From the NCBI RefSeq assembly GCF_042435035.1, contig NZ_JBHMQT010000072.1:1-64000 (forward strand): a stretch of 64,000 bases of DNA, written 5' to 3'. Numbering within the stretch: position 1 is the stretch's first letter; the number at the start of each line of letters is the position of its first letter. Below the pieces are notes generated by a model that was not told the DNA's origin, did no database searches, and worked only from the letters and a program-made list of their open reading frames with translations. Below are positions 31,822 to 41,246 of the stretch, in pieces. This stretch comes from Sphaerimonospora cavernae (GTDB lineage Bacteria; Actinomycetota; Actinomycetes; Streptosporangiales; Streptosporangiaceae). The position numbers and the translations under genes were made by a program.

Positions 31822-33056
31822 GCCGGTGATCCTGTCGGAAGCTCGGCCCGCATCCGCCACCGGGTCCCCCGCGACGGCCCGGCCTCAAGAGGTGCGGTCG
31901 AGAGCTGCCCGGTGTCGTACGGCATGGCCTCGAGTGGGCCGGCGTCGAACGAGCCGCCGACCAGCGCGGTGCGTTCCCGCATCCCGACGAGGCCCGCGCC
32001 CGCGCCCGGCAGGGTCGGCGGGCTGTCGCGGTCCACCGGATTCTCCACGATCAGCACCACACGATCAGGGGCGTACTCGATCACCACCTCCGCACCGGCC
32101 CCGCCGTGCTTGAGCACGTTGGTGAGGGCCTCCTGCAGGATCCGATAGGCGGCCAGATCGACAGCGGGCGGCAGGGGACGCGACGTGCCGCGAACCGTGA
32201 GCCGCGCCCTGACCCCCGTCCGGTCGATGAGGTCGGCGGCGTCCGCCAGCCGCCGCCGGATCGGCTCGGCCTCCTCGCCCTCGCCGTCGTGGCGCAACAG
32301 TCCGATCATCGTGCGCATCTCCGCCATTCCCTGAACGCTGTTCTCCCTGATCGACTTCATGACTTTCCGTACGGCTGCCGCATCCAGGTCCTGCCGTGCC
32401 AGCAGCGCGGACGACTGGATGGCGATCGCGCTGAAGTGGTTGGAGACCAGATCGTGCAGCTCGCGGGCCATGCGCGTGCGTTCGCCGGCGATCGCGGCCT
32501 GCCGGTCGAGCTCGGCCAGCCGGGCCACCTGCTCGGCGCGCTCCCGTTCCGCCACGGCCTGGTCGCGATGCTGTCTGATGACGTTCGCCGTGCTGACGGG
32601 GACGACTCCGATCAGCGCCGCCTGCACCGGAAACAACGCGAGCGTCCGCCAGTCCCCCGTGGCGAACCAGGCGGCCGCACCGGTGAGCACGGCACCCGTC
32701 GAGGTGATCCAGAGCAGCGCACGGCCCAGCGGGCGCGGGCCGTACAGCGCGGCGGCGTAGAGATTGTCGGTGAAGACCAGGATCGTCCCGAGCGAGGGCC
32801 CGAGCACGACGTCGGCGGCCATGCCCGTGACGCCCAGCGCGAGCGTGACCACCGGCGCGCGTCGTCGTACGACCACGGCGGCGCAGGTGAGGGCGAGCGG
32901 CAGGGCCAGGAGGGGAAGCGGACGGCCGCGATCGAGCAGGGCGCCGCCGGCCAGCAGGACCAGGCCCATGACGAAGGCCGCCACGGCCAGCAGCGCGTCC
33001 TGCCGAGCGGGGGACCAACTGGGAGGGGACCAGCTGGGAGGGGACCAAGAAGTCAT
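31818..33056 (-). CDS. NarL-type sensor histidine kinase
   Basis: 412 residues from ATG 33056 (MTSWSPPSWSPP). About five TM helices, then HisKA_3 dimerisation motif 'ERTRMARELHDLVSNHFSAIAIQSS' with the phosphoacceptor His, and a HATPase end ('ALTNVLKHGGAG', 'GAGAGLVGMRERTALVGG'). The N-terminus has a 15-bp tandem repeat (33011-33049) giving SWSPP SWSPP SWSP. ATG 33074 and 33119 are alternative starts; none has a strong ribosome-binding site. Confidence 0.85.
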   Translation of the reverse strand: MTSWSPPSWSPPSWSPARQDALLAVAAFVMGLVLLAGGALLDRGRPLPLLALPLALTCAAVVVRRRAPVVTLALGVTGMAADVVLGPSLGTILVFTDNLYAAALYGPRPLGRALLWITSTGAVLTGAAAWFATGDWRTLALFPVQAALIGVVPVSTANVIRQHRDQAVAERERAEQVARLAELDRQAAIAGERTRMARELHDLVSNHFSAIAIQSSALLARQDLDAAAVRKVMKSIRENSVQGMAEMRTMIGLLRHDGEGEEAEPIRRRLADAADLIDRTGVRARLTVRGTSRPLPPAVDLAAYRILQEALTNVLKHGGAGAEVVIEYAPDRVVLIVENPVDRDSPPTLPGAGAGLVGMRERTALVGGSFDAGPLEAMPYDTGQLSTAPLEAGPSRGTRWRMRAELPTGSPA

Positions 33057-33206
33057 CGATGACGATTCCACCATCAACGCAGGTGTGGTGCGTCGTTCCG
33101 AGGGTGGGGCGGGTGCGTACATCGAAATGTGTACCCGGGATCGTCGCCGACGACGATGCGTGAGGCGGCGGCGAGCGCGAGTGTTGAAGCCGGAGGTGCG
33201 TCGTCG

Positions 33207-33749
33207 TTGCTCGTCTTCATCATCGCCTGTGAGATCGGCTTCTGGGTGCTGCTCGCGCTCGGCCTGGCGCTGCGCTATCTGGTGCGGGCCCGCCGGGCGA
33301 GTGACGTCGCGCTGCTGAGCGTTCCGCTTGTGGACGTGGTCCTGCTCGTCGCGACCGTGATCGACCTGCGGTCGTCGGAGACCGTCGCCACCTGGCAGCA
33401 CGGCCTGGCGGCCGCGTACCTCGGGTACACCGTGGTCTTCGGTCACCGTACGATCCGCTGGGCCGACGCGTGGGTCGGCCACCGGTTCGGCGGCGGGCCA
33501 CCCCCGCGCAGGCCACCGGCGGGCGGCATGGCCCGTACGCGGTATGAGTGGGCGTTCTGGTTTCGGATCGTGATCGCGTACGGTGTGACCTGCGCTCTGC
33601 TGTTCGCCGCGATCTGGATGGTGGGAGATCCGGCCAGGACGGCCGCGTTGTCCGACTTCATGGCCGGCCTCGCCAGGGTGCCGTTGATCGCGCTGATCTG
33701 GCCGGTCAGCTACACGATCTGGCCCAAGAAGGTGGCAAGCGGATCATGA
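33207..33749 (+). CDS. Integral membrane protein, ~180 residues
   Basis: TTG 33207 is preferred because GGAGG lies 10 bases upstream and the first helix (LLVFIIACEIGFWVLLALGLALRY) begins there; ATG 33156 is the alternative. About five TM segments with a cytoplasmic loop 'FGGGPPPRRPPAGGMARTRYEW'. Divergent from the kinase gene and possibly under its control. Family not recognised. Confidence 0.65.
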   Translation: MLVFIIACEIGFWVLLALGLALRYLVRARRASDVALLSVPLVDVVLLVATVIDLRSSETVATWQHGLAAAYLGYTVVFGHRTIRWADAWVGHRFGGGPPPRRPPAGGMARTRYEWAFWFRIVIAYGVTCALLFAAIWMVGDPARTAALSDFMAGLARVPLIALIWPVSYTIWPKKVASGS

Positions 33750-33854
33750 ACCCTTGGGGAGGAGGCGGGCGAACTATTGGCGCGAGCAGGGGCGTGAGGT
33801 CTGGTAGAGTTACCTCCGTTGCCGAAGCCGCAGGTGAGCGGTGGCGACGACCAA

Positions 33855-33927
33855 GCGGCCGTAGCTCAATGGATAGAGCATCTGACTACGGATCAGAAGG
33901 TTAGGGGTTCGAGTCCTCTCGGCCGCG
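33855..33927 (+). tRNA. tRNA-Arg (anticodon ACG)
   Basis: Acceptor GCGGCCG (33855-33861) with CGGCCGC (33920-33926), discriminator G. D-arm GCTC..GAGC, anticodon arm TCTGA-CTACGGA-TCAGA with ACG, T-arm AGGGG-TTCGAGT-CCTCT. The 3' half is the attachment site of the AICE. Confidence 0.95.
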
Positions 33928-33928
33928 C
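33886..33928 (+). other. attL: 43-bp tRNA-Arg 3' end
   Basis: CTACGGATCAGAAGG...GGCCGCGC, from the anticodon loop to one base past the discriminator. Identical at 44555-44597 and 47709-47751. Confidence 0.9.
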
Positions 33929-33935
33929 CCAGCTC

Positions 33936-33970
33936 AAAGGCCCATTCCGATCATCGGAACGGGCCTTTTT
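33936..33970 (+). terminator. Bidirectional terminator after tRNA-Arg
   Basis: AAAGGCCC-a-TTCCGA-tca-TCGGAA-c-GGGCCTTT followed by TT. It ends both the tRNA and, from the other side, the integrase transcript. Confidence 0.75.
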
Positions 33971-33978
33971 GATCTCCA

Positions 33979-34001
33979 TACAGCAGTTCCATACAGCAAC
34001 G
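33979..34001 (+). other. Candidate integrase arm sites, left end
   Basis: Two TACAGCA boxes, 13 bp apart (TACAGCAGttccaTACAGCAACG). The same pair in the same orientation occurs near the right end at 44450-44471. Confidence 0.55.
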
Positions 34002-34004
34002 TCC

Positions 34005-35240
34005 TCAGCCGTCGCCGTCCAGACGTTGATTCAGCCGGTCGAGCGCCTTGCGGGTCTCGGCCGAAGGGATCTGCGTGTAGACGTCCATGGTCATCGAGAT
34101 CTGCGAGTGACGGAGGATGCGCATTGCGACCCGCGGGTGGACGTCGAGGGCGGCCAGGAGCGAGGCACATGTGTGCCTGGTGTCATGCACGCGAATTCGA
34201 GGGACACCGGCCTTTCGGCAGTGGGCTTCAAAGGCCCGGTTGAAGTTGCGCGGTTCGATGGGCGTGCCGTTCCTCGTCGTGAAGACGAGGTCCGAGTCCT
34301 TCCACTTCTCCCCGGCCTCCTTGCGTGCGTCATCCTGCACCCGTCGGCGGTGCCGCAGCGCCGAGACGCACAGCCCGAGCAGCGGAAGGGAAGCCGTCGA
34401 GTCCTCCGTCTTGGTCGTCTCTCGGTGGAGGAGCTGGCCGCTCACCCGCGTGAGCTGTCGAGAGATCCATAGCTGCTCGCCCCCGAGGTCGACGCAGTCC
34501 CACGCGAGCCCGAGCACCTCGCCGCGACGGAGGCCGAGCACGAGGATCAGCACGTACGCCGCATAGAGCGGATCGTCGACCACGCGCAGGTGCTCAAGAA
34601 ACCGCCGTGCTTCGTCGACGGTCCACGCGGTGTGCTGTCGCTTCTTCTTGGTCTTGCTCGCACTGGGCAGGGTCGCCAGGGCCGCCACGTTCTTGGAAAT
34701 CAACTCCTCTCGCAGCGCGTGACCGAGCGCCGAGCGCAGGACACGGCGGATGCCCGCGATCGTGCTCCGCGACGGGTACCCCTTGCAGCACTGCCCCTTC
34801 GAGCAGCACCGCCGCTTGGACTCCGGACGCTTGTGATCCTTCTTCTGATCACAGCAGGTGCACAGGGTCGTCAGGCTGTTGAGCCAGGCCTGTACGTCGC
34901 GCACGGTCAGCTTGTCGAGCCGCTTCTTGCCCAGGCCGGGGATGATGTAGAGCCGGACGAGTGGCTCGTAGGCGACGTAGGTCGTCGGCTCGCGGTTCGG
35001 CTTAATGACCTCGGCAAGCCAGCGAATCAGGTACGCCGCCACGGTCGGGTGTCTCGTCGGCACCGGCCCCTTGCCCGCCAACTCGTGGAGCTTGAGCCAC
35101 TTCTCATGGGTCTCCTCGCGGGTCTTGCCGTACGCCCATTTGCGGGTCCGCTTGCCCTCGGGCGTGGTGACCCAGACGTAGCCCGCCCATCCGTCCTTAT
35201 AGGGGAAGACCGAGCCTTCCCCGTTCGCGCGCTTGCCCAT
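34005..35240 (-). CDS. int: AICE tyrosine recombinase (integrase)
   Basis: 411 residues from ATG 35240 (MGKRANGEGSVFPYKDGW). N-terminal AP2-like arm-binding region, SAM-like core-binding domain, and catalytic domain with R in 'LGLRRGEVLGL', 'HDTRHTCASLL', 'RHSQISMTMDVY' (R-H-R-H/Y set complete). A cysteine-rich insertion 'CTCCDQKKDHKR' and 'RRCCSKGQCCKG' sits between the core-binding and catalytic parts, probably a zinc site. Its start overlaps the xis stop by one base. It lies next to attL as expected. Confidence 0.92.
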   Translation of the reverse strand: MGKRANGEGSVFPYKDGWAGYVWVTTPEGKRTRKWAYGKTREETHEKWLKLHELAGKGPVPTRHPTVAAYLIRWLAEVIKPNREPTTYVAYEPLVRLYIIPGLGKKRLDKLTVRDVQAWLNSLTTLCTCCDQKKDHKRPESKRRCCSKGQCCKGYPSRSTIAGIRRVLRSALGHALREELISKNVAALATLPSASKTKKKRQHTAWTVDEARRFLEHLRVVDDPLYAAYVLILVLGLRRGEVLGLAWDCVDLGGEQLWISRQLTRVSGQLLHRETTKTEDSTASLPLLGLCVSALRHRRRVQDDARKEAGEKWKDSDLVFTTRNGTPIEPRNFNRAFEAHCRKAGVPRIRVHDTRHTCASLLAALDVHPRVAMRILRHSQISMTMDVYTQIPSAETRKALDRLNQRLDGDG

Positions 35241-35411
35241 CAGGCGGCCTCCTCGCACAGGCGGGTCACGTACTCCTCCAGGGCGGCAGCGGGGATGCGG
35301 CGGCACCGGGTGCCGACGATCACCGAGCGCAGCTCACCGGAGCGGATCAGGGTGTAGAGCGTCCACCGGCTGACCTTGAGCACGGTCATGGCTTCGGGGA
35401 CGGTCAGCAGG

Positions 35412-35422
<11 letters not shown>
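35240..35422 (-). CDS. xis: Excisionase (MerR-like HTH, Xis)
   Basis: 60 residues from ATG 35422 with GGAGG-6-ATG. 'LLTVPEAMTVLKVSRWTLYTLIRSGELRSVIVGTRCRRIP' is the winged HTH of AlpA/Xis-type DNA-bending proteins. Overlaps int by 1 base and repSA by 11 bases, so rep-xis-int form one operon and excision is coupled to replication. Confidence 0.88.
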
Positions 35423-36811
<1,389 letters not shown>

Positions 36812-36815
<4 letters not shown>

Positions 36816-36961
36816 CGGGCCGCCGTTCCCGTGCCGCCGCAGGCGGGGCAGACGACCGTGGTCAGGGAGTGAGCGCCGGGCTTGGGGTCGGGTGTGCTGA
36901 CGACGGCGGAACCGGCGCCGTCGCAGTTTGGGCAGACACGAGTAGGGACAGGCGTGGGCAT
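36812..36961 (-). CDS. 49-residue DnaJ-type zinc-ribbon protein 1
   Basis: ATG 36961 after CACCAGGAGACC. Product MPTPVPTRVCPNCDGAGSAV... then VCPACGGTGTAAR: two CxxCxGxG knuckles, as in the central domain of DnaJ, forming one Zn site. ATGA overlap with repSA. First of three related tiny genes. Confidence 0.7.
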
Positions 36962-36987
36962 GGTGGCGGTCTCCTGGTGAGCGTGGT

Positions 36988-37024
36988 CGGGGCGGCCGGG
37001 AGCTGGCAGGCGTGGACCGCCCCG
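36988..37024 (-). promoter_or_regulatory. Hairpin with conserved loop, copy 1
   Basis: CGGGGCGG (36988-36995) pairs with CCGCCCCG (37017-37024). The loop contains GGAGCTGGCAGGC (36999-37011), conserved in two other hairpins whose stems differ. Confidence 0.5.
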
Positions 37025-37064
37025 CGCGGGTCGAGTTGGAAAGGGCTGGAGGGCAGGGCCGCGG

Positions 37065-37187
37065 CTAGTTGATGTAGCCGGAGCCGCCGCAGACGCCGCA
37101 GGTGTCGCGGGTCTGGCCGTAGGCGATGGATCCGTGGCCGCCGCACATGTGGCAGGGGCGGCGGCGGAGCAGGCGGAAGCGCTTCAT
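37065..37187 (-). CDS. 40-residue DnaJ-type zinc-ribbon protein 2
   Basis: ATG 37187 after CACCAGGAGAACC. Product MKRFRLLRRRPCHMCGGHGS... TCGVCGGSGYIN: two CxxCGGxG knuckles and a basic start. Between hairpin copies 1 and 2. Confidence 0.65.
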   Translation of the reverse strand: MKRFRLLRRRPCHMCGGHGSIAYGQTRDTCGVCGGSGYIN

Positions 37188-37229
37188 CGTGGGTTCTCCT
37201 GGTGAGCGAGTTCGGGTTGATGGTCGGTG

Positions 37230-37257
37230 GCGGCCGGGAGCTGGCAGGCGGGGCCGC
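37230..37257 (-). promoter_or_regulatory. Hairpin with conserved loop, copy 2
   Basis: GCGGCC (37230-37235) pairs with GGCCGC (37252-37257); loop GGAGCTGGCAGGC at 37237-37249. A 22-bp block around it is identical to 36991-37012. Confidence 0.5.
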
Positions 37258-37270
37258 AGGGGACGGCGCG

Positions 37271-37399
37271 TTATGCGCCGTGGTTGTCGATGCCGGTGCC
37301 GTCGCAGTCGCGGCAGGTGGTGGCGTCGCTCTGGTCGTCGTTGATCAGGCCCGTGCCGCCGCAGGTGCAGCAGCGGTAGCGAACGATCACAGGGTTCAT
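37271..37399 (-). CDS. 42-residue DnaJ-type zinc-ribbon protein 3
   Basis: ATG 37399 directly after GGAAAGGAG. Product MNPVIVRYRCCTCGGTGLIN... TCRDCDGTGIDNHGA: two CxxCxGTG knuckles, an acidic middle. Third of the tandem set between the Nudix gene and repSA. Confidence 0.65.
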   Translation of the reverse strand: MNPVIVRYRCCTCGGTGLINDDQSDATTCRDCDGTGIDNHGA

Positions 37400-37442
37400 C
37401 TCCTTTCCGGGATGGGGTGGGGCTGACCGCTGCGAGGGCGGC

Positions 37443-38099
37443 TCAGTCGAGCAGGCCGGAGAGCATGGCCACGTGTGCGGCGAACACCTGCCCTCGGTGG
37501 GTTTCCTTGAGGTGGGTCACGAGGGTGGGGTAGCTGTCGGCCCGGACCCAGGCGGCCCGTTTGGCGTCGTCGGCCCCGACCGGCGTGGGGAAGTTGGCAC
37601 GGCGGAGGGTGCCGAGATCGACGGTGGCGGGCACGGTGACCATCCACGCCTCATCGCTGGCTCTCGGGTCGGGCACGTACCGGGCGGGGAGCACCTGCCA
37701 GGAGTGGCCGTCCAGGTCGAGGCCGGTCTCCTCTTCCAGCTCGCGGACGGCAGCGGCGCCCGGGTCCTCGCCGGGTTCCACGCAGCCGCCCGGAATGGCC
37801 CAGCCGTGGCCGTCGCGCCGCTCGACCATGACCAGCCACCGGCGGCCGTTTTCGTCGGTGGCGGTGATGATGGCGTCGGCCGCGAGTTGCTCGCCCCAGT
37901 GGCCCAGCTCGTTGCGGCCGTAGCGGATGCCGGTCGGAGCGAACGGGTTGACCGGGCGGCCGTCGATCACCTGGAATGGGATCGCGGCGGCGGCCTGCCG
38001 GGCGGGCCAGTCGATGCGGGCCGGGTCGGTCTCCGGATCGGCCCACCCCTGCGCGACGCCGATGGTCAGCACGTCGGGGTGGGTGTACTCGCCGGTCAT
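37443..38099 (-). CDS. Nudix hydrolase, Pif-like
   Basis: 218 residues. Nudix box 'GGCVEPGEDPGAAAVRELEE' followed by ETG. The N-terminal ~80 residues are an extension ('IDWPARQAAAAIPFQVIDGRPVNP') seen in AICE-encoded Nudix proteins. In pSAM2 the Nudix protein Pif blocks redundant transfer between carriers; the same role is likely here. Overlaps the upstream gene by 4 bases. Confidence 0.75.
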   Translation of the reverse strand: MTGEYTHPDVLTIGVAQGWADPETDPARIDWPARQAAAAIPFQVIDGRPVNPFAPTGIRYGRNELGHWGEQLAADAIITATDENGRRWLVMVERRDGHGWAIPGGCVEPGEDPGAAAVRELEEETGLDLDGHSWQVLPARYVPDPRASDEAWMVTVPATVDLGTLRRANFPTPVGADDAKRAAWVRADSYPTLVTHLKETHRGQVFAAHVAMLSGLLD

Positions 38100-38323
38100 G
38101 AGCGGCCGTCCAGGCGGATGTCCACGTTGCCGATGACGCCGTCCGTCTGGACGCCGACCCGGGCGTTACCCGCCTTGATGTTGCGGACCTTCGCCTTGGC
38201 CCTCTCGGCCTTCTCGGCAGCGGCCTTGACCTTCTCCTCGCGCGTGTCGTTCTCGCCGCGAGGGCCGATACGGCCCGCTTGGATGGTCGTGTGGCCGCTG
38301 TCGGTGTAGTTCGTCTTACCCAT
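38096..38323 (-). CDS. Small AICE protein, 75 residues
   Basis: MGKTNYTDSGHTTIQAG..., a Lys/Glu/Ala-rich helix in the middle, then 'GNARVGVQTDGVIGNVDIRL'. The repeating V-pattern suggests a short beta-helix. Start has AGGAG-type site (GAGAGACTG). ATGA overlap with the Nudix gene. Function unknown. Confidence 0.6.
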   Translation of the reverse strand: MGKTNYTDSGHTTIQAGRIGPRGENDTREEKVKAAAEKAERAKAKVRNIKAGNARVGVQTDGVIGNVDIRLDGRS

Positions 38324-38444
38324 GATCAGTCTCTCCTCGTTGTCGTGGTGCCGGACTGGCGGGGCGGTCGCCCCGGGCGCCCCACCGGCCGGAGCCGGTG
38401 AGGACCCGCAGCGGCCGACGGCCTGTCACCGGGCCGGGCCTTGG

Positions 38445-39188
38445 TCAGGCCGGTTCGGGTGCGGTGTGGATCTGGGCGAGCAGGTCGGCGGCGAGCTCGT
38501 TGGACACGCGCAACCGCTGCCGCAGCGCGTCACACGTGATCGCGGTGCCGTGTTTGGCGGTGTGCTCGCTGGCGACGCGGCGGGCGTAGGCGACCAGCGC
38601 GTCAGCCGGGCCGGGGGCCGGCACCGGGGACCGCCCGGCAAGCGAGGCCGAGGCCGACGCTGGGGCAGGGGACGGCTGTACGACGGGGATGAGGTCGGCC
38701 GACGGCTGGACCGCGTCCACCTCGACCGGAACCGACACGACGGGCGCCGTCTCGACCGGGGCGGGGGCGGGCTCCGCCTGCGCGGCGTGACGGTGGGACG
38801 CGCGGCGCTCCAGCATGGAGACGGCGACGAGGAAGGCCACGGCCGGAGTCGCGGCGCAGGTCCAGCCCCAGGGGGAGGGTTCGGCCTGGGCGAGGTTGGC
38901 GGCCAGGGTCAAGACGATCCCGCCCGCCAGGACCAGGCCGGGCCAGGAGATCAGCCCGCGACGGCGGCGGTCGGTGCGCTTATCCCGCTGGAGTTCACCG
39001 GCGGCCATCACGCACATCAGGTCGATGCAGACCGCGACCGCCCACGACTGCCAGCCCTTTTGGCCGTGGTCGGCGGCCAGTTCGCTGATGTGGGTGAACG
39101 ACCCGACAGCGGCGATCAGTGCGAGCACGATCACCGGCCCGGAGTCCACCAGCGTGGACCGGACACGACCGGAGCGACGGACGGCCAT
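38445..39188 (-). CDS. SpdB-like DUF2637 membrane protein
   Basis: About 247 residues. ATG 39188 is six bases after AAAGGAGG; ATG 39191 is the neighbour alternative. Four hydrophobic segments ('PVIVLALIAAVGSFTHISELA', 'AVAVCIDLMCVMAAGEL', 'GLVLAGGIVLTLAANLAQA', 'CAATPAVAFLVAVSM'), then a Pro/Ala/Val linker and a C-terminal HTH-like part ('TCDALRQRLRVSNELAADLL'). DUF2637 proteins serve intramycelial plasmid spread next to Tra. Confidence 0.75.
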   Translation of the reverse strand: MAVRRSGRVRSTLVDSGPVIVLALIAAVGSFTHISELAADHGQKGWQSWAVAVCIDLMCVMAAGELQRDKRTDRRRRGLISWPGLVLAGGIVLTLAANLAQAEPSPWGWTCAATPAVAFLVAVSMLERRASHRHAAQAEPAPAPVETAPVVSVPVEVDAVQPSADLIPVVQPSPAPASASASLAGRSPVPAPGPADALVAYARRVASEHTAKHGTAITCDALRQRLRVSNELAADLLAQIHTAPEPA

Positions 39189-39278
39189 CATGCGCCTCCT
39201 TTCAGAAGTAGGCATGGATCGGGTAAGGACACGGCCCGCTCAGGCGGGGCCGTACCGCGGTAAGACAGGGGAGAGGAG

Positions 39279-40676
39279 TCAGACGGGGTCAGACTCGGGT
39301 TGAGCGTCGGGGACGTAGCCGGCGAACTCCTCATCGGAGACCGGGGGCACGGTGACCGTGGTCATCTCCGCCCAGGAGGGCCGAAGGTGGGCGTAGGTCG
39401 CGGCGGCCTGCTCGGCCTGCTCTTCGGACACGTAGGCGGAGCGGACGCGATACCAGCGGCCGTCATCGGCGGCCAGGACCGCCACCCCCGGCTGATTGGC
39501 CGGAATGAGACGCGCGGCCTGCAGCGCGGCGGGGTCCATGTCGCCCAGCGTCATGTTCGCGGTCTCCGGATCGTTGACCCGGTGGCAGATCCGCCCTGAG
39601 AGCTGGGCGCGCAGCGCCGTCACCCCGGAGCCGAGGTCGGAGCCGACCCGCTGCCCGCACACCAGCAGGTACAGGCCGAACGCGCGGCCGAGCTGGGCCA
39701 AGCGGATCAACTGCACGGCAGTGGCGGCGATCTCGTCCTTCTCGGACTTGTCGGCCATCAAGAACAGCTCGGCCACCTCGTCCACCAGGACCACCACGGG
39801 GACGGGCCGCAGTTGCTCGGGGAGTTTCCAGATGTTGCGCACCCGGTGCTGCTTGCACAAGGCCATCCGGCGTTTGATCTCCGCGACCAGGTCGTTGAGC
39901 ACGTGGACGCAGTCGGCGCGTTCGGTGGCTAGCTCGGTCATCCGCTCGCTGTAGGGGGTCAGCTCGACCCCGCCCTTGAGGTCGAACCCGATCAGCGCCA
40001 CCGGTTGCGGGGCCAGCCCGCAGATCAACGCGTTCAGCAGAGTGGACTTGCCGGACTGGGTCGCACCCGTGATCAGCCAGTGCGGCACCGTCCGGAAGTC
40101 GATCACCCAGGGGGCGGAGGTCTCCAAAAGCCCGACCCGGACCCGCAACAGCCCATCGGCCAGCACCGGAACCCCCACCTCGACGAGCGGATCGCGGCGG
40201 GTGGCCTGCAGGGTGACCCGGCCGGGCCGCCAGTCGAGCACCCGCACCGAGTGCACCCGCCACGCGTGGGCGAGGTTGGGCAGCTTGGCCGCGTAATCGT
40301 CGGGGGTCTGCCCATCGGCCAGGCCCACGCGGACGCGGAACCCGTTCGCTGACGGGCGGACCAGCCCGAGGCGGGGCGGCTTGTCGACCGCCACCCGCCG
40401 CACCTTCCGCCGCTGCGAGGTGGCGCCGCCGGTGTGCAGGGCCGTGCCGAGGGCGGGGATGCCGTCGAACGTCCACCGCCAGCGGCGCCGCTTGGTCGTC
40501 AGACCGCACCCGGCAGCGACGTTCCCCCACGTGAAGTAGACCGAGATGGCTTTGCGCGGGTAGCCGAGCACCAGCCAGAACGAGACCGGATGCCGCCGGT
40601 TCCACGCCACCAGCCCCAGGATCACGGCGAGGGTGAACAGGCACGGGATGAGGTAGACGAGCGTGTCAGCGGTCAT
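39279..40676 (-). CDS. TraSA-type FtsK/SpoIIIE DNA translocase
   Basis: 465 residues. Two N-terminal TM segments, then the FtsK motor: Walker A 'GATQSGKST' near residue 203, Walker B 'VVVLVDEVAEL' near 292, and 'GQRVGSDLGSGVTALRAQLSGRI'. In AICEs a single hexameric protein of this kind moves double-stranded DNA between hyphae. The conserved-loop hairpin copy 3 lies upstream of its start. Confidence 0.88.
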   Translation of the reverse strand: MTADTLVYLIPCLFTLAVILGLVAWNRRHPVSFWLVLGYPRKAISVYFTWGNVAAGCGLTTKRRRWRWTFDGIPALGTALHTGGATSQRRKVRRVAVDKPPRLGLVRPSANGFRVRVGLADGQTPDDYAAKLPNLAHAWRVHSVRVLDWRPGRVTLQATRRDPLVEVGVPVLADGLLRVRVGLLETSAPWVIDFRTVPHWLITGATQSGKSTLLNALICGLAPQPVALIGFDLKGGVELTPYSERMTELATERADCVHVLNDLVAEIKRRMALCKQHRVRNIWKLPEQLRPVPVVVLVDEVAELFLMADKSEKDEIAATAVQLIRLAQLGRAFGLYLLVCGQRVGSDLGSGVTALRAQLSGRICHRVNDPETANMTLGDMDPAALQAARLIPANQPGVAVLAADDGRWYRVRSAYVSEEQAEQAAATYAHLRPSWAEMTTVTVPPVSDEEFAGYVPDAQPESDPV

Positions 40677-40709
40677 ACTGGAGACCTCCTTTCGGTGAGC
40701 GAAGGGAAA

Positions 40710-40757
40710 GCCCCCGGGAGTGGCGGAGCTGGCAGGCTTAGGGCCGCTCCCGGGGGC
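40710..40757 (-). promoter_or_regulatory. Hairpin with conserved loop, copy 3
   Basis: GCCCCCGGGAG (40710-40720) pairs with 40747-40757, 11 bp perfect; the loop holds GGAGCTGGCAGGC (40725-40737), shared with copies 1 and 2. It lies between the small regulatory gene and tra and may be a partial terminator. Confidence 0.55.
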
Positions 40758-40775
40758 GCTATGAGGAAGCGCCGG

Positions 40776-41105
40776 CTAGGCGGCCTTGACCGCGGCGGGG
40801 ACGATCGACTCGGCACGAAACCCCAGCCCCGACCGGCCGTTCATCGTCCAGAAGAACGCGGCCAGGCCCACCGGCCGGACCTGCACGCCCTCCGGGATGC
40901 TCGGGAAGGTCTCCGAGGGGAACGTGACGACGATCACCGGGTTACGCCGGTCGTCATTCGGTCGCGGCAGCAGCGGGACCGTGTACAGGTCCCGGCCCTG
41001 AGCGTCCTTCTTGACCTCGCCCGTCGCCCGATCCACGATCTTCGGCTCGGGCTCACCCGCGACGGTGAACGACAGGGCCGACAGATCCACAGGGATGTTG
41101 CGCAT
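40776..41105 (-). CDS. SCO3933-family AICE protein, 109 residues
   Basis: MRNIPVDLSALSFTVAGEPEPKIVDRATGEVKKDAQGRDLYTVPLL..., a conserved small protein found upstream of tra in Streptomyces AICEs and annotated there as a regulatory protein. First gene of the minus-strand transfer operon and directly under the GntR operators. Confidence 0.7.
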   Translation of the reverse strand: MRNIPVDLSALSFTVAGEPEPKIVDRATGEVKKDAQGRDLYTVPLLPRPNDDRRNPVIVVTFPSETFPSIPEGVQVRPVGLAAFFWTMNGRSGLGFRAESIVPAAVKAA

Positions 41106-41133
41106 GTCCTTGCCTCCTTGACGCTGTTACAGC

Positions 41134-41190
41134 TAGCTCTATTAAGACGGAGCGAGATGGTTCTGTCAATAGAACTAGCTCTATTAAGAC
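41134..41190. promoter_or_regulatory. GntR operators between the divergent transcripts
   Basis: TAGCTCTATTAAGAC occurs at 41134-41148 and 41176-41190, 42 bp apart. The second is also the right half of AATAGA-actagc-TCTATT (41168-41185), a perfect 6-bp inverted repeat. Position suits repression of both the transfer operon and gntR. Confidence 0.65.
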
Positions 41191-41246
41191 CATGTTCTGC
41201 TCAGAGGGGGTAGCGCTAGCCTTATTCCAGGAACAAGGAGGCACAC

